Notes under the pieces: model-generated
Seen by the model: only the letters and a program-made list of their open reading frames with translations
What the model was told of the DNA's origin: nothing
Database searches by the model: none
Program-made: the position numbers and the translations under genes
In this document: in pieces, positions 35,285 to 43,703 of the stretch
Layout of the letters: every line of letters begins with the position of its first letter
Numbering within the stretch: the first letter of the stretch is position 1
Origin: Verrucomicrobiia bacterium
GTDB taxonomy: Bacteria > Verrucomicrobiota > Verrucomicrobiia > JABWAM01
Direction of reading: 5' to 3'
Assembly: GCA_028687435.1 (NCBI GenBank)
Contig: JAQUAF010000016.1
Coordinates: 16,766 to 80,765 of the forward strand
Length of the DNA stretch: 64,000 nucleotides

Positions 35285-37872
35285 AAACAATTTTCTTGTT
35301 GGCCATTCATTTGTTCGTCTCCTCCCTTTATTCCCAACCGCCAACGGTCACTGCGAAGCAATTGGATGAATTGGACCGGGCGCCCAGTCTGACCCATGCC
35401 CTTGGATATGACCGCATCCTCAAATGGCTTTTTCTTGCCGGTCAGCCGGGCAACGGACGCCTGAGGATCGAATTATTGGATCAAGCCATTCGCAAGGGAA
35501 TTGCGGATCGTTCCGCCCTGCCCTTGATCCGCGCCGATTTGCTGCGCGGGGATGACGAACTGCGGGATGCGATCATCCGGTTGCTTCTTCATGCCAATCA
35601 TTCCCCAGCCGATGCCCGGACTTTTCTGGATGCATGCGCAACCGGCCGGGGGGAAACCCTGTTGAGACCTTTTCTTGACCTTGCCGCCGGCGATCCTTCC
35701 GCGATGAATATTTTGAGGGGTTTTTTCCTCAAGACACCCGAAGAATGGCCCGATCTTGTCGCCGGGTTGGATGCGGCGTTGGCGGGCGGAACAAATCTTT
35801 CCGCGTCCATCTGGCGGCAGACCCTTGCCCGCGCATCGGGGTTGGATGAGAAAGAGTCCGTTGATTTGTGGAACAGAGCTGTTCAAGGCGGTGCGGAGGC
35901 GCGCGGACGCATGCTCCAGGCTTTCCGGATGCACTGGATGGATTATTATCCGCTGGCCCGTCTTTTGCGCGAAACGACTGTGTCAGAGCCCGGCTGGCAC
36001 CGGCGGGTTTGGCGCGATTTGATGAAGAAGGTGGCTGACGATCCGGAACTGCTTTGCGAATACGGAACGAGATTGCAACAGGCGGCGCCTTTGCACGGGG
36101 AAATCCGATCCCTGCTGGAGGAAACCGTGCGCCGGGCCGGGGCGGAAATTGCCGCCGGTTGCGAGGCGGGCGCTGTCATTCCGGACAGCCGTCATGCCTG
36201 GCTTTGCCGCCAGATCAATCCTTTCCGTGAACGTTACGCATCGGCGGAACGCCGCCGGGAACAGTTCCGAACGGCGTTGACGCGTCTGGTTCATGAATCC
36301 ACTGACTGGGCCGATGCCATTCTCTGGCATCTGACACGCCCGGCTGAGGCGGCGGCGGCCGCCACCCGGCAGGCCATCCGGTCCGGTCTGGCGGACGATA
36401 TTGCCGCCGCGCGGCTGGCCGCCGGTGAATATCCCCTGTTCAGCGCCGAATTTCAGGAAAAACTTGAAGCTCTTGGCCCCTATGATCCGGGAATCACCGC
36501 CGGGGCTTTTCGCAAGGCGTGGAACAACGGTTCATTGGAAAGAAGATCCATTTTGAAATATGCCTCCGCCGCCGGACATTTGTTGGCCAGCCAGGATGAA
36601 GCGTGGAGCGAGGCTTTCAAATCGCAAACCGAAGACGCCGAGCGATTGTTGCGCTCGCTGGCGGCCATTGCGATAAAAGGCGATCCGGACGCCGCCGCTG
36701 CATGGCTGCAAACCATGCTGGCCAACAATTCCCTGTTGCGGGACAACTTTTGTCTTTGGATGGATAAGAATCGGGGCTGTCAGGCCGGCGGATTGACCTC
36801 CTTGCATTGGCTTCGCCGATTGGATGCGCAACTTCAACAGGGTTTGTGGATCAATCAGTCCGGCGTATCGCAGTTTAAAACGCATTTTGCCGCCTATGCG
36901 CAAACAGAAGAGGGATGGAAATGGGTCCGGCTTCATCTGGCCATCGAATCGTTTGCCTTTCCAAACATCCTGCGCCGCCAATTGGTTCAAACGCTGGCCG
37001 GCGATCCGAAAAGGCTTTGGAGAATTTACGACATAACGGTTTCCATGCCGGCAACTGCGGGAACAGCTTGGACGCCGTCTTTTTGCCGGCTGGCTCTGGC
37101 CCATCAGCTTCCCTTGTGGTTGTTGCGCGAAGTCAGCCGCCGGAATCCCGCTGCTGCGCATGCGGCAGGCCTTTTATGGGATGCCTTGCTTGAACCCGGT
37201 TCATCCGTGCTGGAAACACTTCGCCAAAGCGTCATTCTCCATGCGGCGCCCAGCGATCTGCGGCATCTTCATGCGCTGGCCCTGGATTTTGCCTGCCATG
37301 CCCCAGCCGGGTGGAACATCTGGAAACCGCTCGCGCAGCAGGCGTTTCCCGATTGGAAACAAAAAACCGATGAACAGTTGAGGATGCTGTCCTCCTCGCT
37401 GATTGAAAAGGGAGGTCTGACAGGCGATCTTTTGCAAAAAGTTCTTCAGGACCAAACCCTCGCCGAATCCTGGCGGCGGGGAATTTTGCGCGCGGTCAAG
37501 TTTCAGGACAATGCCTATGTCCTGGCCGACATCCTTTTGCGGCGCGCCGATTTGAGGGCGGAGTGGGCAAAGATCGCGCAACAGACGCTGGATCGGGAGC
37601 CCTGCCTGATGCGGCAGATGGTTGAATCCCTGGCCAGACAACGCGCCGGCGAATCAGGCGCCAGGGCGGCTGTCGAACGCCTGCGCTGCGGCATGGCCGG
37701 GCAAATCGTCCATGACCGGATTTTTTTCGAACAAATTCTCGCCGACCGGCAGGCCGGCTTCAGGCAGGAAGCCGCACGGCAGGCGGAACTCATCCTCGGC
37801 AAAAGGGTTGTTGCCGGCTGGGTGAACTCACAATCCAACCCTCAACAAACAAAGAAAAAGGAATCATCATGA
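35281..37872 (+). CDS. large secreted helical protein of the VirB4 operon, unknown
   Basis: 863 residues. N-terminal signal peptide (MKTIFLLAIHLFVSSLYSQ), so periplasmic or outer-membrane facing. The rest is helical with many repeated Ala/Leu/Arg-rich pairs of helices, resembling alpha-solenoid (HEAT- or TPR-like) folds by eye, but without a clear repeat consensus. Cys residues are scattered. I recognise no VirB family member of this size. Overlaps at both ends (ATGA with virB4, and ATGA with the 37869 gene) tie it to the system. It could be a scaffold or a receptor for the surface structure. Confidence 0.7.
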   Translation: MKTIFLLAIHLFVSSLYSQPPTVTAKQLDELDRAPSLTHALGYDRILKWLFLAGQPGNGRLRIELLDQAIRKGIADRSALPLIRADLLRGDDELRDAIIRLLLHANHSPADARTFLDACATGRGETLLRPFLDLAAGDPSAMNILRGFFLKTPEEWPDLVAGLDAALAGGTNLSASIWRQTLARASGLDEKESVDLWNRAVQGGAEARGRMLQAFRMHWMDYYPLARLLRETTVSEPGWHRRVWRDLMKKVADDPELLCEYGTRLQQAAPLHGEIRSLLEETVRRAGAEIAAGCEAGAVIPDSRHAWLCRQINPFRERYASAERRREQFRTALTRLVHESTDWADAILWHLTRPAEAAAAATRQAIRSGLADDIAAARLAAGEYPLFSAEFQEKLEALGPYDPGITAGAFRKAWNNGSLERRSILKYASAAGHLLASQDEAWSEAFKSQTEDAERLLRSLAAIAIKGDPDAAAAWLQTMLANNSLLRDNFCLWMDKNRGCQAGGLTSLHWLRRLDAQLQQGLWINQSGVSQFKTHFAAYAQTEEGWKWVRLHLAIESFAFPNILRRQLVQTLAGDPKRLWRIYDITVSMPATAGTAWTPSFCRLALAHQLPLWLLREVSRRNPAAAHAAGLLWDALLEPGSSVLETLRQSVILHAAPSDLRHLHALALDFACHAPAGWNIWKPLAQQAFPDWKQKTDEQLRMLSSSLIEKGGLTGDLLQKVLQDQTLAESWRRGILRAVKFQDNAYVLADILLRRADLRAEWAKIAQQTLDREPCLMRQMVESLARQRAGESGARAAVERLRCGMAGQIVHDRIFFEQILADRQAGFRQEAARQAELILGKRVVAGWVNSQSNPQQTKKKESS

Positions 37873-38498
37873 ACACCAGACAAATCCTCATCACCATGCT
37901 CGGCGCCACGCTCAGCCTCGGCTCGCTTTGCGCCAAGGACATCACCCTGCGCGCGACCGTCATCGAACGGGAACTCGCTAGGCCGGAGGAGGCGGAGAAA
38001 TTGAAGGCCGATGGCGGCGCGTTGTCCTCGTCAAAGGCGCAGCAACTGATCGAAGCGGGCAAAAGCCTGCAAGCGGTGGTGAAGCAGAAGAACGTCCAGC
38101 TTGATTACGGCAAATCCGTCAGCGTTGCCGGAGCCAAGACCACCCGGTGCGAGTACACAAGCCAGGTGGATGACAAGACCCTGCAACCGAAAAAGAAGGG
38201 GAAAAAGGCGCTCGGTTTTTCCGCGCGAATCACCCCACGCGCCTGCGGTGACGGCGTCTGGCTGTCCGCGGATGCCAGGGATACCCGGATTTCCGGTTTC
38301 AAGAACCTGAAAACGGGCGACGGAAAACAAGTGGAAATCCCGACGTTTGTCCAGCAGTCGGCCACCGGCGCCGGAGCGGTTCTTCCTGCGGACGGATCAA
38401 GCAGTTATGTCCTTCCCATGCTGAGTTCCTTCTGCGATCCCGAATCGAAGAAGATCAAGTATGTGCAGACCATCCTGGTGCTGGACATCATGAAATGA
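37869..38498 (+). CDS. secreted protein of the VirB4 operon, unknown
   Basis: 209 residues. Signal peptide about 1-22 (ILITMLGATLSLGSLCA), mature start KDITLRATVIERELARP. Lys-rich middle and a beta-rich C-terminal half (YVLPMLSSFCDPES, then KYVQTILVLDIMK). A good ribosome site AAGGAA precedes the ATG although it overlaps the previous stop. Two Cys in the mature part may pair. No family recognised; part of the same operon. Confidence 0.7.
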   Translation: MNTRQILITMLGATLSLGSLCAKDITLRATVIERELARPEEAEKLKADGGALSSSKAQQLIEAGKSLQAVVKQKNVQLDYGKSVSVAGAKTTRCEYTSQVDDKTLQPKKKGKKALGFSARITPRACGDGVWLSADARDTRISGFKNLKTGDGKQVEIPTFVQQSATGAGAVLPADGSSSYVLPMLSSFCDPESKKIKYVQTILVLDIMK

Positions 38499-38559
38499 CA
38501 AGGAATCCCCACGATGGCGCGGGCGGATCACCGCCCGCGCCATCAACATCCGGTTTCCC

Positions 38560-39063
38560 ATGAAAATTTTTAACCCCATGTTTTTCCAACGGTTCGCCGC
38601 AGCCCTTTTATGCGGGGTGGCATTTCTTTTTTCCTCCTGCGCCCAGTCTTCGAAAACAGCCGCGTCCGACCATCCCACCCGGCAATTGGTCGACAACGCC
38701 GTGCGTTACGGCGCCATTGGAACAGCAGGAACGGCCGGATTTTTTGCCGGCAAGGAACTTGGCGGCGACAATGCCGCGGGCGCCGTTGGCGCGGCGGTGG
38801 GCGCGGGCGGCCTGTATGCGCTGGAGAAATTCACCGATCGCAAACAGCGGGATGAGTACGAACGGGGAATTGCCGCCGGCGCGGCCCAGGCCCGCGCGGA
38901 ACAGCTTGAGGAACGGTGGACCAGGGAAGCCAGATACGGGCTGCCGCCCGATGGCGCATCCGCCCCGCCCCAGTTCAAATACCGGCGGGTGTACGTTCCC
39001 TCCCGTGTCATCAATGGTGTGAAGATGGAGGGGCAATATCAAACCGTCGTCGTTTCGCCATGA
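38560..39063 (+). CDS. lipoprotein with glycine-zipper segment
   Basis: 167 residues. Lipobox LFSSC with Cys27 as the lipidated residue. Residues about 50-80 form a Gly/Ala-rich zipper (GAIGTAGTAGFFAGKELGG, then AAGAVGAAVGAGGLYALE), as in outer-membrane-associated small lipoproteins. A coiled coil follows (ARAEQLEERWTREAR). In VirB operons a lipoprotein (VirB7) stabilises the outer core, but VirB7 is much smaller, so this is an analogy only. It lies 61 bases after the previous gene and ends the operon. Confidence 0.75.
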   Translation: MKIFNPMFFQRFAAALLCGVAFLFSSCAQSSKTAASDHPTRQLVDNAVRYGAIGTAGTAGFFAGKELGGDNAAGAVGAAVGAGGLYALEKFTDRKQRDEYERGIAAGAAQARAEQLEERWTREARYGLPPDGASAPPQFKYRRVYVPSRVINGVKMEGQYQTVVVSP

Positions 39064-39407
39064 CAGGACTCGCTCTGAGCCGCGCAAAATTAAATTAGGC
39101 CGCGCCCAAGGCCTGGCGGCTTGATGCTCGATCCGCCTTCGCTCTGCGAGCTTGCGTCTTCGCCAAAGCTTCGGCGGCACAAGCTGGCGGGACAAGTGCT
39201 CGACGCAGAAAACCAGCAAGGCGGCGCGGGTTGGGGAGCGTTGTTTTGCCTGATTTTGCGACTTTGAAATATTGAAACGAAGGGATTCGTTTCAGGCGGA
39301 CTGGAGAAAGAGCTTGAATAAAATAGCGCAACAAAAGAAGGTTTGCCGATGCGCGAAAATAAAACAACTGCCACATTGAAGGGGGGTGGCTTTGGGGAGT
39401 GGAAACG
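39064..39407. other. gene-free stretch with a GC-rich repeat-like block
   Basis: 344 bp without a credible gene. The block at about 39100-39235 contains GATCCGCCTTC, GCTTCGGCG and ACAAGCTG in the same order as the inside of the MITE-like element (19150-19215), so the two may be related. No clear terminal repeats or target duplication are seen here. Confidence 0.4.
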
Positions 39408-40448
39408 ATGAAAGGGAAGTATTCTTTGGCTGTTTCTGTGGGGTCGTTTTTGTTTTGCTGGGGATTGTTTTTGATGTGGGGGATGCATCAGGCGCGGGAA
39501 CGCGCCCAAGGACATTACCTGCGATGTCAAGCAGGGGTGAGGGATCCCCATTTTTATCCCGGCTGGCTGTTGGCGCATGCGCGCCAGGAACGGCCGAACG
39601 TGCCCAAAATCGTGTTTTTGGGCGATTCAACGGTCTATGGCACTTCATCCTCGGCGGCCGGCAAAACGGTGACCGGCGCTTTTGGCAAGAGGTTTGCCCC
39701 GGCGCAAGCGCAGATTTTTTCTTTTTCGATCATCAACATTGGACCCAAGGCTTTTGACCGGATCATCAACAACTACGTGACGCCTCGGGATTATGTGATC
39801 ATTCAACTTTTGCCCACCGACAGCTCGCTGCAGGTCGATTCTCACCTGCAATCAATCAAATCCCGAAACATGGCGCAAGGCTGGATGATTCCTTTTTGGG
39901 TGTGTCGCGATGAAATCAACACCCTGTATGGACGGCCTGTTTCCTTGTTCATTTTTGATGTTTTTGAACGCGTCAAACAGATGTTGCGGCAAAAAACCTT
40001 TTTTCCCTTGCCGGACAATGAGCAGTGGAGGCCTTTCACCGTCGGAAAACTGGCGCATGATGAGGCATATCTGAGGGGATGGGCCCAAAAGATCAGCACC
40101 CCCCTGGAAAAGAAATCGCTGCAAATTGTCAGGGAATTATTGTCCAATCCCCATCTTGATCCAAAAAAAACAATGGTTTATTTTACTCCCATTAATCCGG
40201 CTTTATGGCGGCCGGAAGATCTTCAGCCGGAAGGCGGTTTCTATCGGAGTTTGACGGCGTTGGAGCGGGTTGTCCGGGAGGCGGGCGTCGTCTGTTTTGA
40301 TTACAATCGTCTCCCCCCGCCATTCACCGTCGATCTGTTTCACGACTATTCCCATCTCACCGACGATGGCAGCATAATGCTGGGTGAGCGTTTAGGCATG
40401 GATTGGCAGCATGCCTTTCAATCGTCCATCGCAAAAGTCACTCCCTGA
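39408..40448 (+). CDS. SGNH-like acyltransferase/esterase partner of an MBOAT protein
   Basis: 346 residues. One N-terminal membrane segment (about 7-26), then a periplasmic SGNH-type domain with Ser74 in VFLGDSTVYG and Asp313/His316 in HDYSHLTDDG, the catalytic triad positions. Proteins of this kind (DltD-, AlgX/AlgJ-like) place acyl groups on surface polymers together with an MBOAT. ATG 39408 is chosen over GTG 39399 because GGGGAG (39394-39399) sits at the right distance. Four bases separate it from the MBOAT gene. Confidence 0.75.
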   Translation: MKGKYSLAVSVGSFLFCWGLFLMWGMHQARERAQGHYLRCQAGVRDPHFYPGWLLAHARQERPNVPKIVFLGDSTVYGTSSSAAGKTVTGAFGKRFAPAQAQIFSFSIINIGPKAFDRIINNYVTPRDYVIIQLLPTDSSLQVDSHLQSIKSRNMAQGWMIPFWVCRDEINTLYGRPVSLFIFDVFERVKQMLRQKTFFPLPDNEQWRPFTVGKLAHDEAYLRGWAQKISTPLEKKSLQIVRELLSNPHLDPKKTMVYFTPINPALWRPEDLQPEGGFYRSLTALERVVREAGVVCFDYNRLPPPFTVDLFHDYSHLTDDGSIMLGERLGMDWQHAFQSSIAKVTP

Positions 40449-40451
40449 CCC

Positions 40452-41621
40452 ATGCTTTTTGCCAGTTTCAGTTTTGTTCTTATTCTTGCCGTTGCGGTGC
40501 CGCTGTTCTATTGGATCCGGCCCGAGCGGCGGTATGCGGTGATTATTGTCTCCGGCGTGTTTTTTTATGCGTGGAACGCCACTTGGTGGGTGCTCCTGTT
40601 TTTTTCCGAATTGCTGATCAGCCGTTTTTATTGCCGGGGGGCGCGCGCCTGTTGGATCGGCATCGTGCAGGCCATGCTCGTGCTGGGGATTTTCAAATAC
40701 GGCAGTTTTGTTGAGAATAATGTGAGAGCCGTCCTGGGCCTTGATCCCGGCCGCACGCTGCCGGTGTTGGCCGTGTTGCCCCTGGCCGTTTCCTTTTTCA
40801 CCTTTGAATTCGTCCATTTTGCCAGCGACTTTTACCGGGAAAAAATAACCGAGCGCAATTTCACCAAATATGCCGCTTTTATTTTCTTCTTTCCAACCTT
40901 GGTTGCAGGCCCAATCAAACGCTACCAGGATTTTATTCCCAAAGTGGAGGCGGCTGTCCTTGATTGGGAAGGCATCTCTTGCGGCATCACGCGCATTTTC
41001 TGGGGATTCTTTAAAAAATTTGCAATTGCGGATGCCATGGTGGAATGGACCAAATTTCTCGTGCCGGAACATATTCCCTCCCTTACCGGGATTTGGCTGT
41101 GGCAGGGGGTGTTTGCCTACGGATTGCGCATATACTTTGATTTCAGCGGCTATGCCGACATTGCCATTGGAGCTTCATTGCTCTTTGGCATCACGGTGCC
41201 GGAAAATTTTAGCAATCCCTATTTTGCCTCCAATATTTCCGATTTCTGGAAACGGTGGCATATTTCCCTTTATCGGTGGCTCGTGGATTACATTTTCATC
41301 CCTTTGGGCGGCAGCCGTTGCGGCCGATGGAGGGTGTGCCTGAACATCATGGCCGTCACGGGTTTCAGCGGATTTTGGCACGGCGCTTCGTGGAATTTTT
41401 TAATATGGGGATGGTTCCATGGCATTATGCTGTGCATTTTCCATTGGTACAGCCATTGGCGGGGAGAACAGACGGAAGAGCCGCCGTCCTGGTGGTCCTA
41501 TTCAAAACGCATCGGCGCAATTCTTTTTACCTACATTCTGGTGAATTTTGGCTGGACGTTTTTCATCATGGACTTTCATTCCCTGGGCATCGCCTTGCCC
41601 AAGATGTTTTTTCTCAAATGA
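40452..41621 (+). CDS. MBOAT-family membrane O-acyltransferase (AlgI/DltB-like)
   Basis: 389 residues, about ten membrane segments. The conserved MBOAT His pair is His270 in FWKRWHISLYRW and His310 in SGFWHGASWNF. Family members (AlgI, DltB, PatA) carry acyl groups across the inner membrane to acylate polysaccharides or teichoic acids. Together with the SGNH-like gene upstream and the overlapping microprotein downstream it forms an acylation module. The polymer is likely the surface polysaccharide made by the following genes. Confidence 0.92.
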   Translation: MLFASFSFVLILAVAVPLFYWIRPERRYAVIIVSGVFFYAWNATWWVLLFFSELLISRFYCRGARACWIGIVQAMLVLGIFKYGSFVENNVRAVLGLDPGRTLPVLAVLPLAVSFFTFEFVHFASDFYREKITERNFTKYAAFIFFFPTLVAGPIKRYQDFIPKVEAAVLDWEGISCGITRIFWGFFKKFAIADAMVEWTKFLVPEHIPSLTGIWLWQGVFAYGLRIYFDFSGYADIAIGASLLFGITVPENFSNPYFASNISDFWKRWHISLYRWLVDYIFIPLGGSRCGRWRVCLNIMAVTGFSGFWHGASWNFLIWGWFHGIMLCIFHWYSHWRGEQTEEPPSWWSYSKRIGAILFTYILVNFGWTFFIMDFHSLGIALPKMFFLK

Positions 41622-41734
41622 ATGCCTCGCCTCTTCTCAAAGCCATCGGCATCGGTGTGCTCTGGTTTTTTCTCAGCGCCACGGCCTGGATCTGCTGCAA
41701 CAGCGACTTGGAGTTTATTTATATCAATTTTTGA
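41618..41734 (+). CDS. single-TM microprotein ending in FxYxxF (DltX-like)
   Basis: 38 residues: MNASPLLKAIGIGVLWFFLS, a membrane helix to about residue 27, then a C-terminus EFIYINF. It overlaps the MBOAT stop as ATGA. The terminal F-x-Y-x-x-F (33-38) is like the C-terminal aromatic motif known from DltX, the small partner of the MBOAT protein DltB whose Tyr takes part in acyl transfer. A second microprotein with the same ending is found at 51045-51164 beside the other MBOAT gene, which makes chance unlikely. Confidence 0.7.
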   Translation: MNASPLLKAIGIGVLWFFLSATAWICCNSDLEFIYINF

Positions 41735-41859
41735 GGCGTTTGCAAAGCCACAAGGCGTTGCGTTTCAGTGAAAAACAGACGCGCAACCCCCTGGCGGCGA
41801 TTGCTTCGGCCAAAGTTATTCATTGCGGCGCATGGGATGGTTTTGCGGGCGCCCTTTGA

Positions 41860-42570
41860 TCAAGATTTAATCATGCCGTCGTGCAGTTCGTTGGCCCGCT
41901 GATAGCTTGCCGGCGAACCGATATCCACCAGCAAATCCGCGCTTTCCCATCCCAACAGGCGCGGAAGCAGGCGGGGGATGAAGTCGCGGGCGATGTCGGC
42001 GGGGGCGGCGGGCGGCAAGAGAGCCAGCGATTCCCGCGAAAAAACATAAATGCCGGAATTGGCCAGGTTGGAAACCGGGGCGGCGGGTTTTTCCTCAAAA
42101 GCCGTCACCCAGCCGCGGGCATCCAGGGTGGCGATGCCGCATTCCTTGGGGCGGGCGGTGCGATGGAGAAGCATGGTCCCCAAAGGATGTTCGCCATGGT
42201 GTTGTTCATGACAGCGGATCAGTTCGGCGGCATTGAACAGGGTCCAGTTGTCCGCATAACACACCAGGAAGGATTCATCGTTTTCCACGAATGAACGGTT
42301 TGCCCGCAACGTTCCGGCGCTGCCCAGCAACACCGGCTCGTAAGCGGTGTGGACGCGCATGTTTCCCCGCCAGCTTTTCACAAAGGCATCAACCTGCTGG
42401 CTCAGATAATGGGTGTTCAAAAGAACATCTTTCACCCCGGCCCGTTGCAGGGAGTCAAACCAGTGCCCCAAAAGCGGTTTCCCGCCAATGGGCAGCAGAC
42501 ACTTTGGAGTGTCCAAGGTCAAAGGACGGAGCCGGACTCCCAGCCCCGCCGCCAGAAGGAAGGCTTTCAT
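41860..42570 (-). CDS. sugar-1-phosphate nucleotidyltransferase
   Basis: 236 residues. NTP-transferase signature LLAAGLGVRLRPLTLDTPK with catalytic Lys at the end, then CLLPIGGKPLL. Asp in CYADNW and the FEEKPAAP segment fit activation of a sugar-1-phosphate with NTP. The length fits the short enzymes of the D-glycero-D-manno-heptose type (HddC-like) or a mannose-1-phosphate type. ATG 42570 is the family start; the longer frame to 42708 overlaps the divergent kinase. The neighbouring GHMP kinase supports a heptose-type pathway. Confidence 0.88.
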   Translation of the reverse strand: MKAFLLAAGLGVRLRPLTLDTPKCLLPIGGKPLLGHWFDSLQRAGVKDVLLNTHYLSQQVDAFVKSWRGNMRVHTAYEPVLLGSAGTLRANRSFVENDESFLVCYADNWTLFNAAELIRCHEQHHGEHPLGTMLLHRTARPKECGIATLDARGWVTAFEEKPAAPVSNLANSGIYVFSRESLALLPPAAPADIARDFIPRLLPRLLGWESADLLVDIGSPASYQRANELHDGMIKS

Positions 42571-42710
42571 GATGGATGCGGCAGGTTGAATGTCCCTGCG
42601 GAGGATGTCAAGCCATGGGCAACCGGCAGGTTTTTCTTGTTTCACCCCAAAGGAAATGCATCTAATAAACGGCTCGCTTGGACAAGAGGCTTGATCCGGC
42701 GCGCCCATCC

Positions 42711-43703
42711 ATGATTATCACTCAAACCCCCCTTCGTGTCAGCCTTGCGGGCGGAGGCACGGATATTCCCCAATACTACACCCGGCATGGCGGTGAGGTG
42801 CTTGGCCTTGGCATCGACAAGTACCTTTTTGTCTGGATCAAGGAACGGTTTGACCGCCAGATCATTGTCAATTGGACGCGCAAGGAGGTGGTTTCCCAGC
42901 TTGATGAAATCCAGCATGAATTGGTGCGGGAAGCGGCGCGAATGGCGGACCTGGCTCATGGATTCGAGGTCACCACCCTGGCGGATATTCCCTCGGAGGG
43001 TTCCGGTTTGGGATCGTCGAGCGCCTTGACGGTCTGCCTGTTGAACGCCTTTTTTCAGCATCAGGGGATGCAGCTTTCAAATGCCGAGCTGGCCCAGCGG
43101 GCCTGCGATATTGAATTGCGCGTTCTCGGCAAACCCATGGGCAAGCAGGATCAGTACCTGGCGGCTTTCGGCGGCTTGCAGCATCTTTTTTTTCATCCGG
43201 ACGAAACGGTCACCCGCGAGACCGTCAAAACCACTCCTGACGCCCTGCGGCAGCTCAATCACAACCTGCTGTTGTATTATACCGGCATCACCCGGAAAGC
43301 CTCCGCGCCGCTTAAGGTCCAGATCGATGGAATGGAGAAGCTGTTTCCGCTTTATCATCAGATCAAACAAATGGCGGGGCGAATGCGCAAGGTGATCGAG
43401 GCGGGCCAGATGGATGAAGTGGGGGTGTTATTGCACGAGGCATGGGAGATCAAACGTCAATTTGCCGCGGTGACGATGCCGGAGATTGATCGCATGTATG
43501 AGACGGCCCGGCAGAATGGCGCCTCGGGCGGAAAATTGTGCGGCGCGGGAGGAGGCGGTTTTCTTCTGGTTTATTGCCCCCTGCATGAGCAGGAACGCTT
43601 GCGCCGGGCCATGAGCGCCTATCCGGAAATGCCTTTTGAAATCGATCGGATCGGCACGCGGGCCATCCTTAATGTTCAACGCCGCATGTGGAAGATTCGC
43701 TGA
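42711..43703 (+). CDS. GHMP sugar kinase, D-glycero-D-manno-heptose 7-phosphate kinase-like
   Basis: 330 residues. N-terminal TPLRVSLAGGGTDIPQYY, the ATP motif PSEGSGLGSSSAL (94-106), and a C-terminal GAGGGGFLLVY match HddA-type GHMP kinases, which phosphorylate the anomeric position of D-glycero-D-manno-heptose 7-phosphate; fucokinases are relatives. The divergently placed nucleotidyltransferase is a typical partner. The stop TGA shares its A with the ATG of the next gene. Confidence 0.88.
   Translation: MIITQTPLRVSLAGGGTDIPQYYTRHGGEVLGLGIDKYLFVWIKERFDRQIIVNWTRKEVVSQLDEIQHELVREAARMADLAHGFEVTTLADIPSEGSGLGSSSALTVCLLNAFFQHQGMQLSNAELAQRACDIELRVLGKPMGKQDQYLAAFGGLQHLFFHPDETVTRETVKTTPDALRQLNHNLLLYYTGITRKASAPLKVQIDGMEKLFPLYHQIKQMAGRMRKVIEAGQMDEVGVLLHEAWEIKRQFAAVTMPEIDRMYETARQNGASGGKLCGAGGGGFLLVYCPLHEQERLRRAMSAYPEMPFEIDRIGTRAILNVQRRMWKIR

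Noticed and set aside
31077..39063. Complete conjugation or T4SS locus
   Set aside because: No relaxase, VirD4-type coupling protein, VirB6, VirB8, VirB9, VirB10 or VirB11 could be found in or next to the block.
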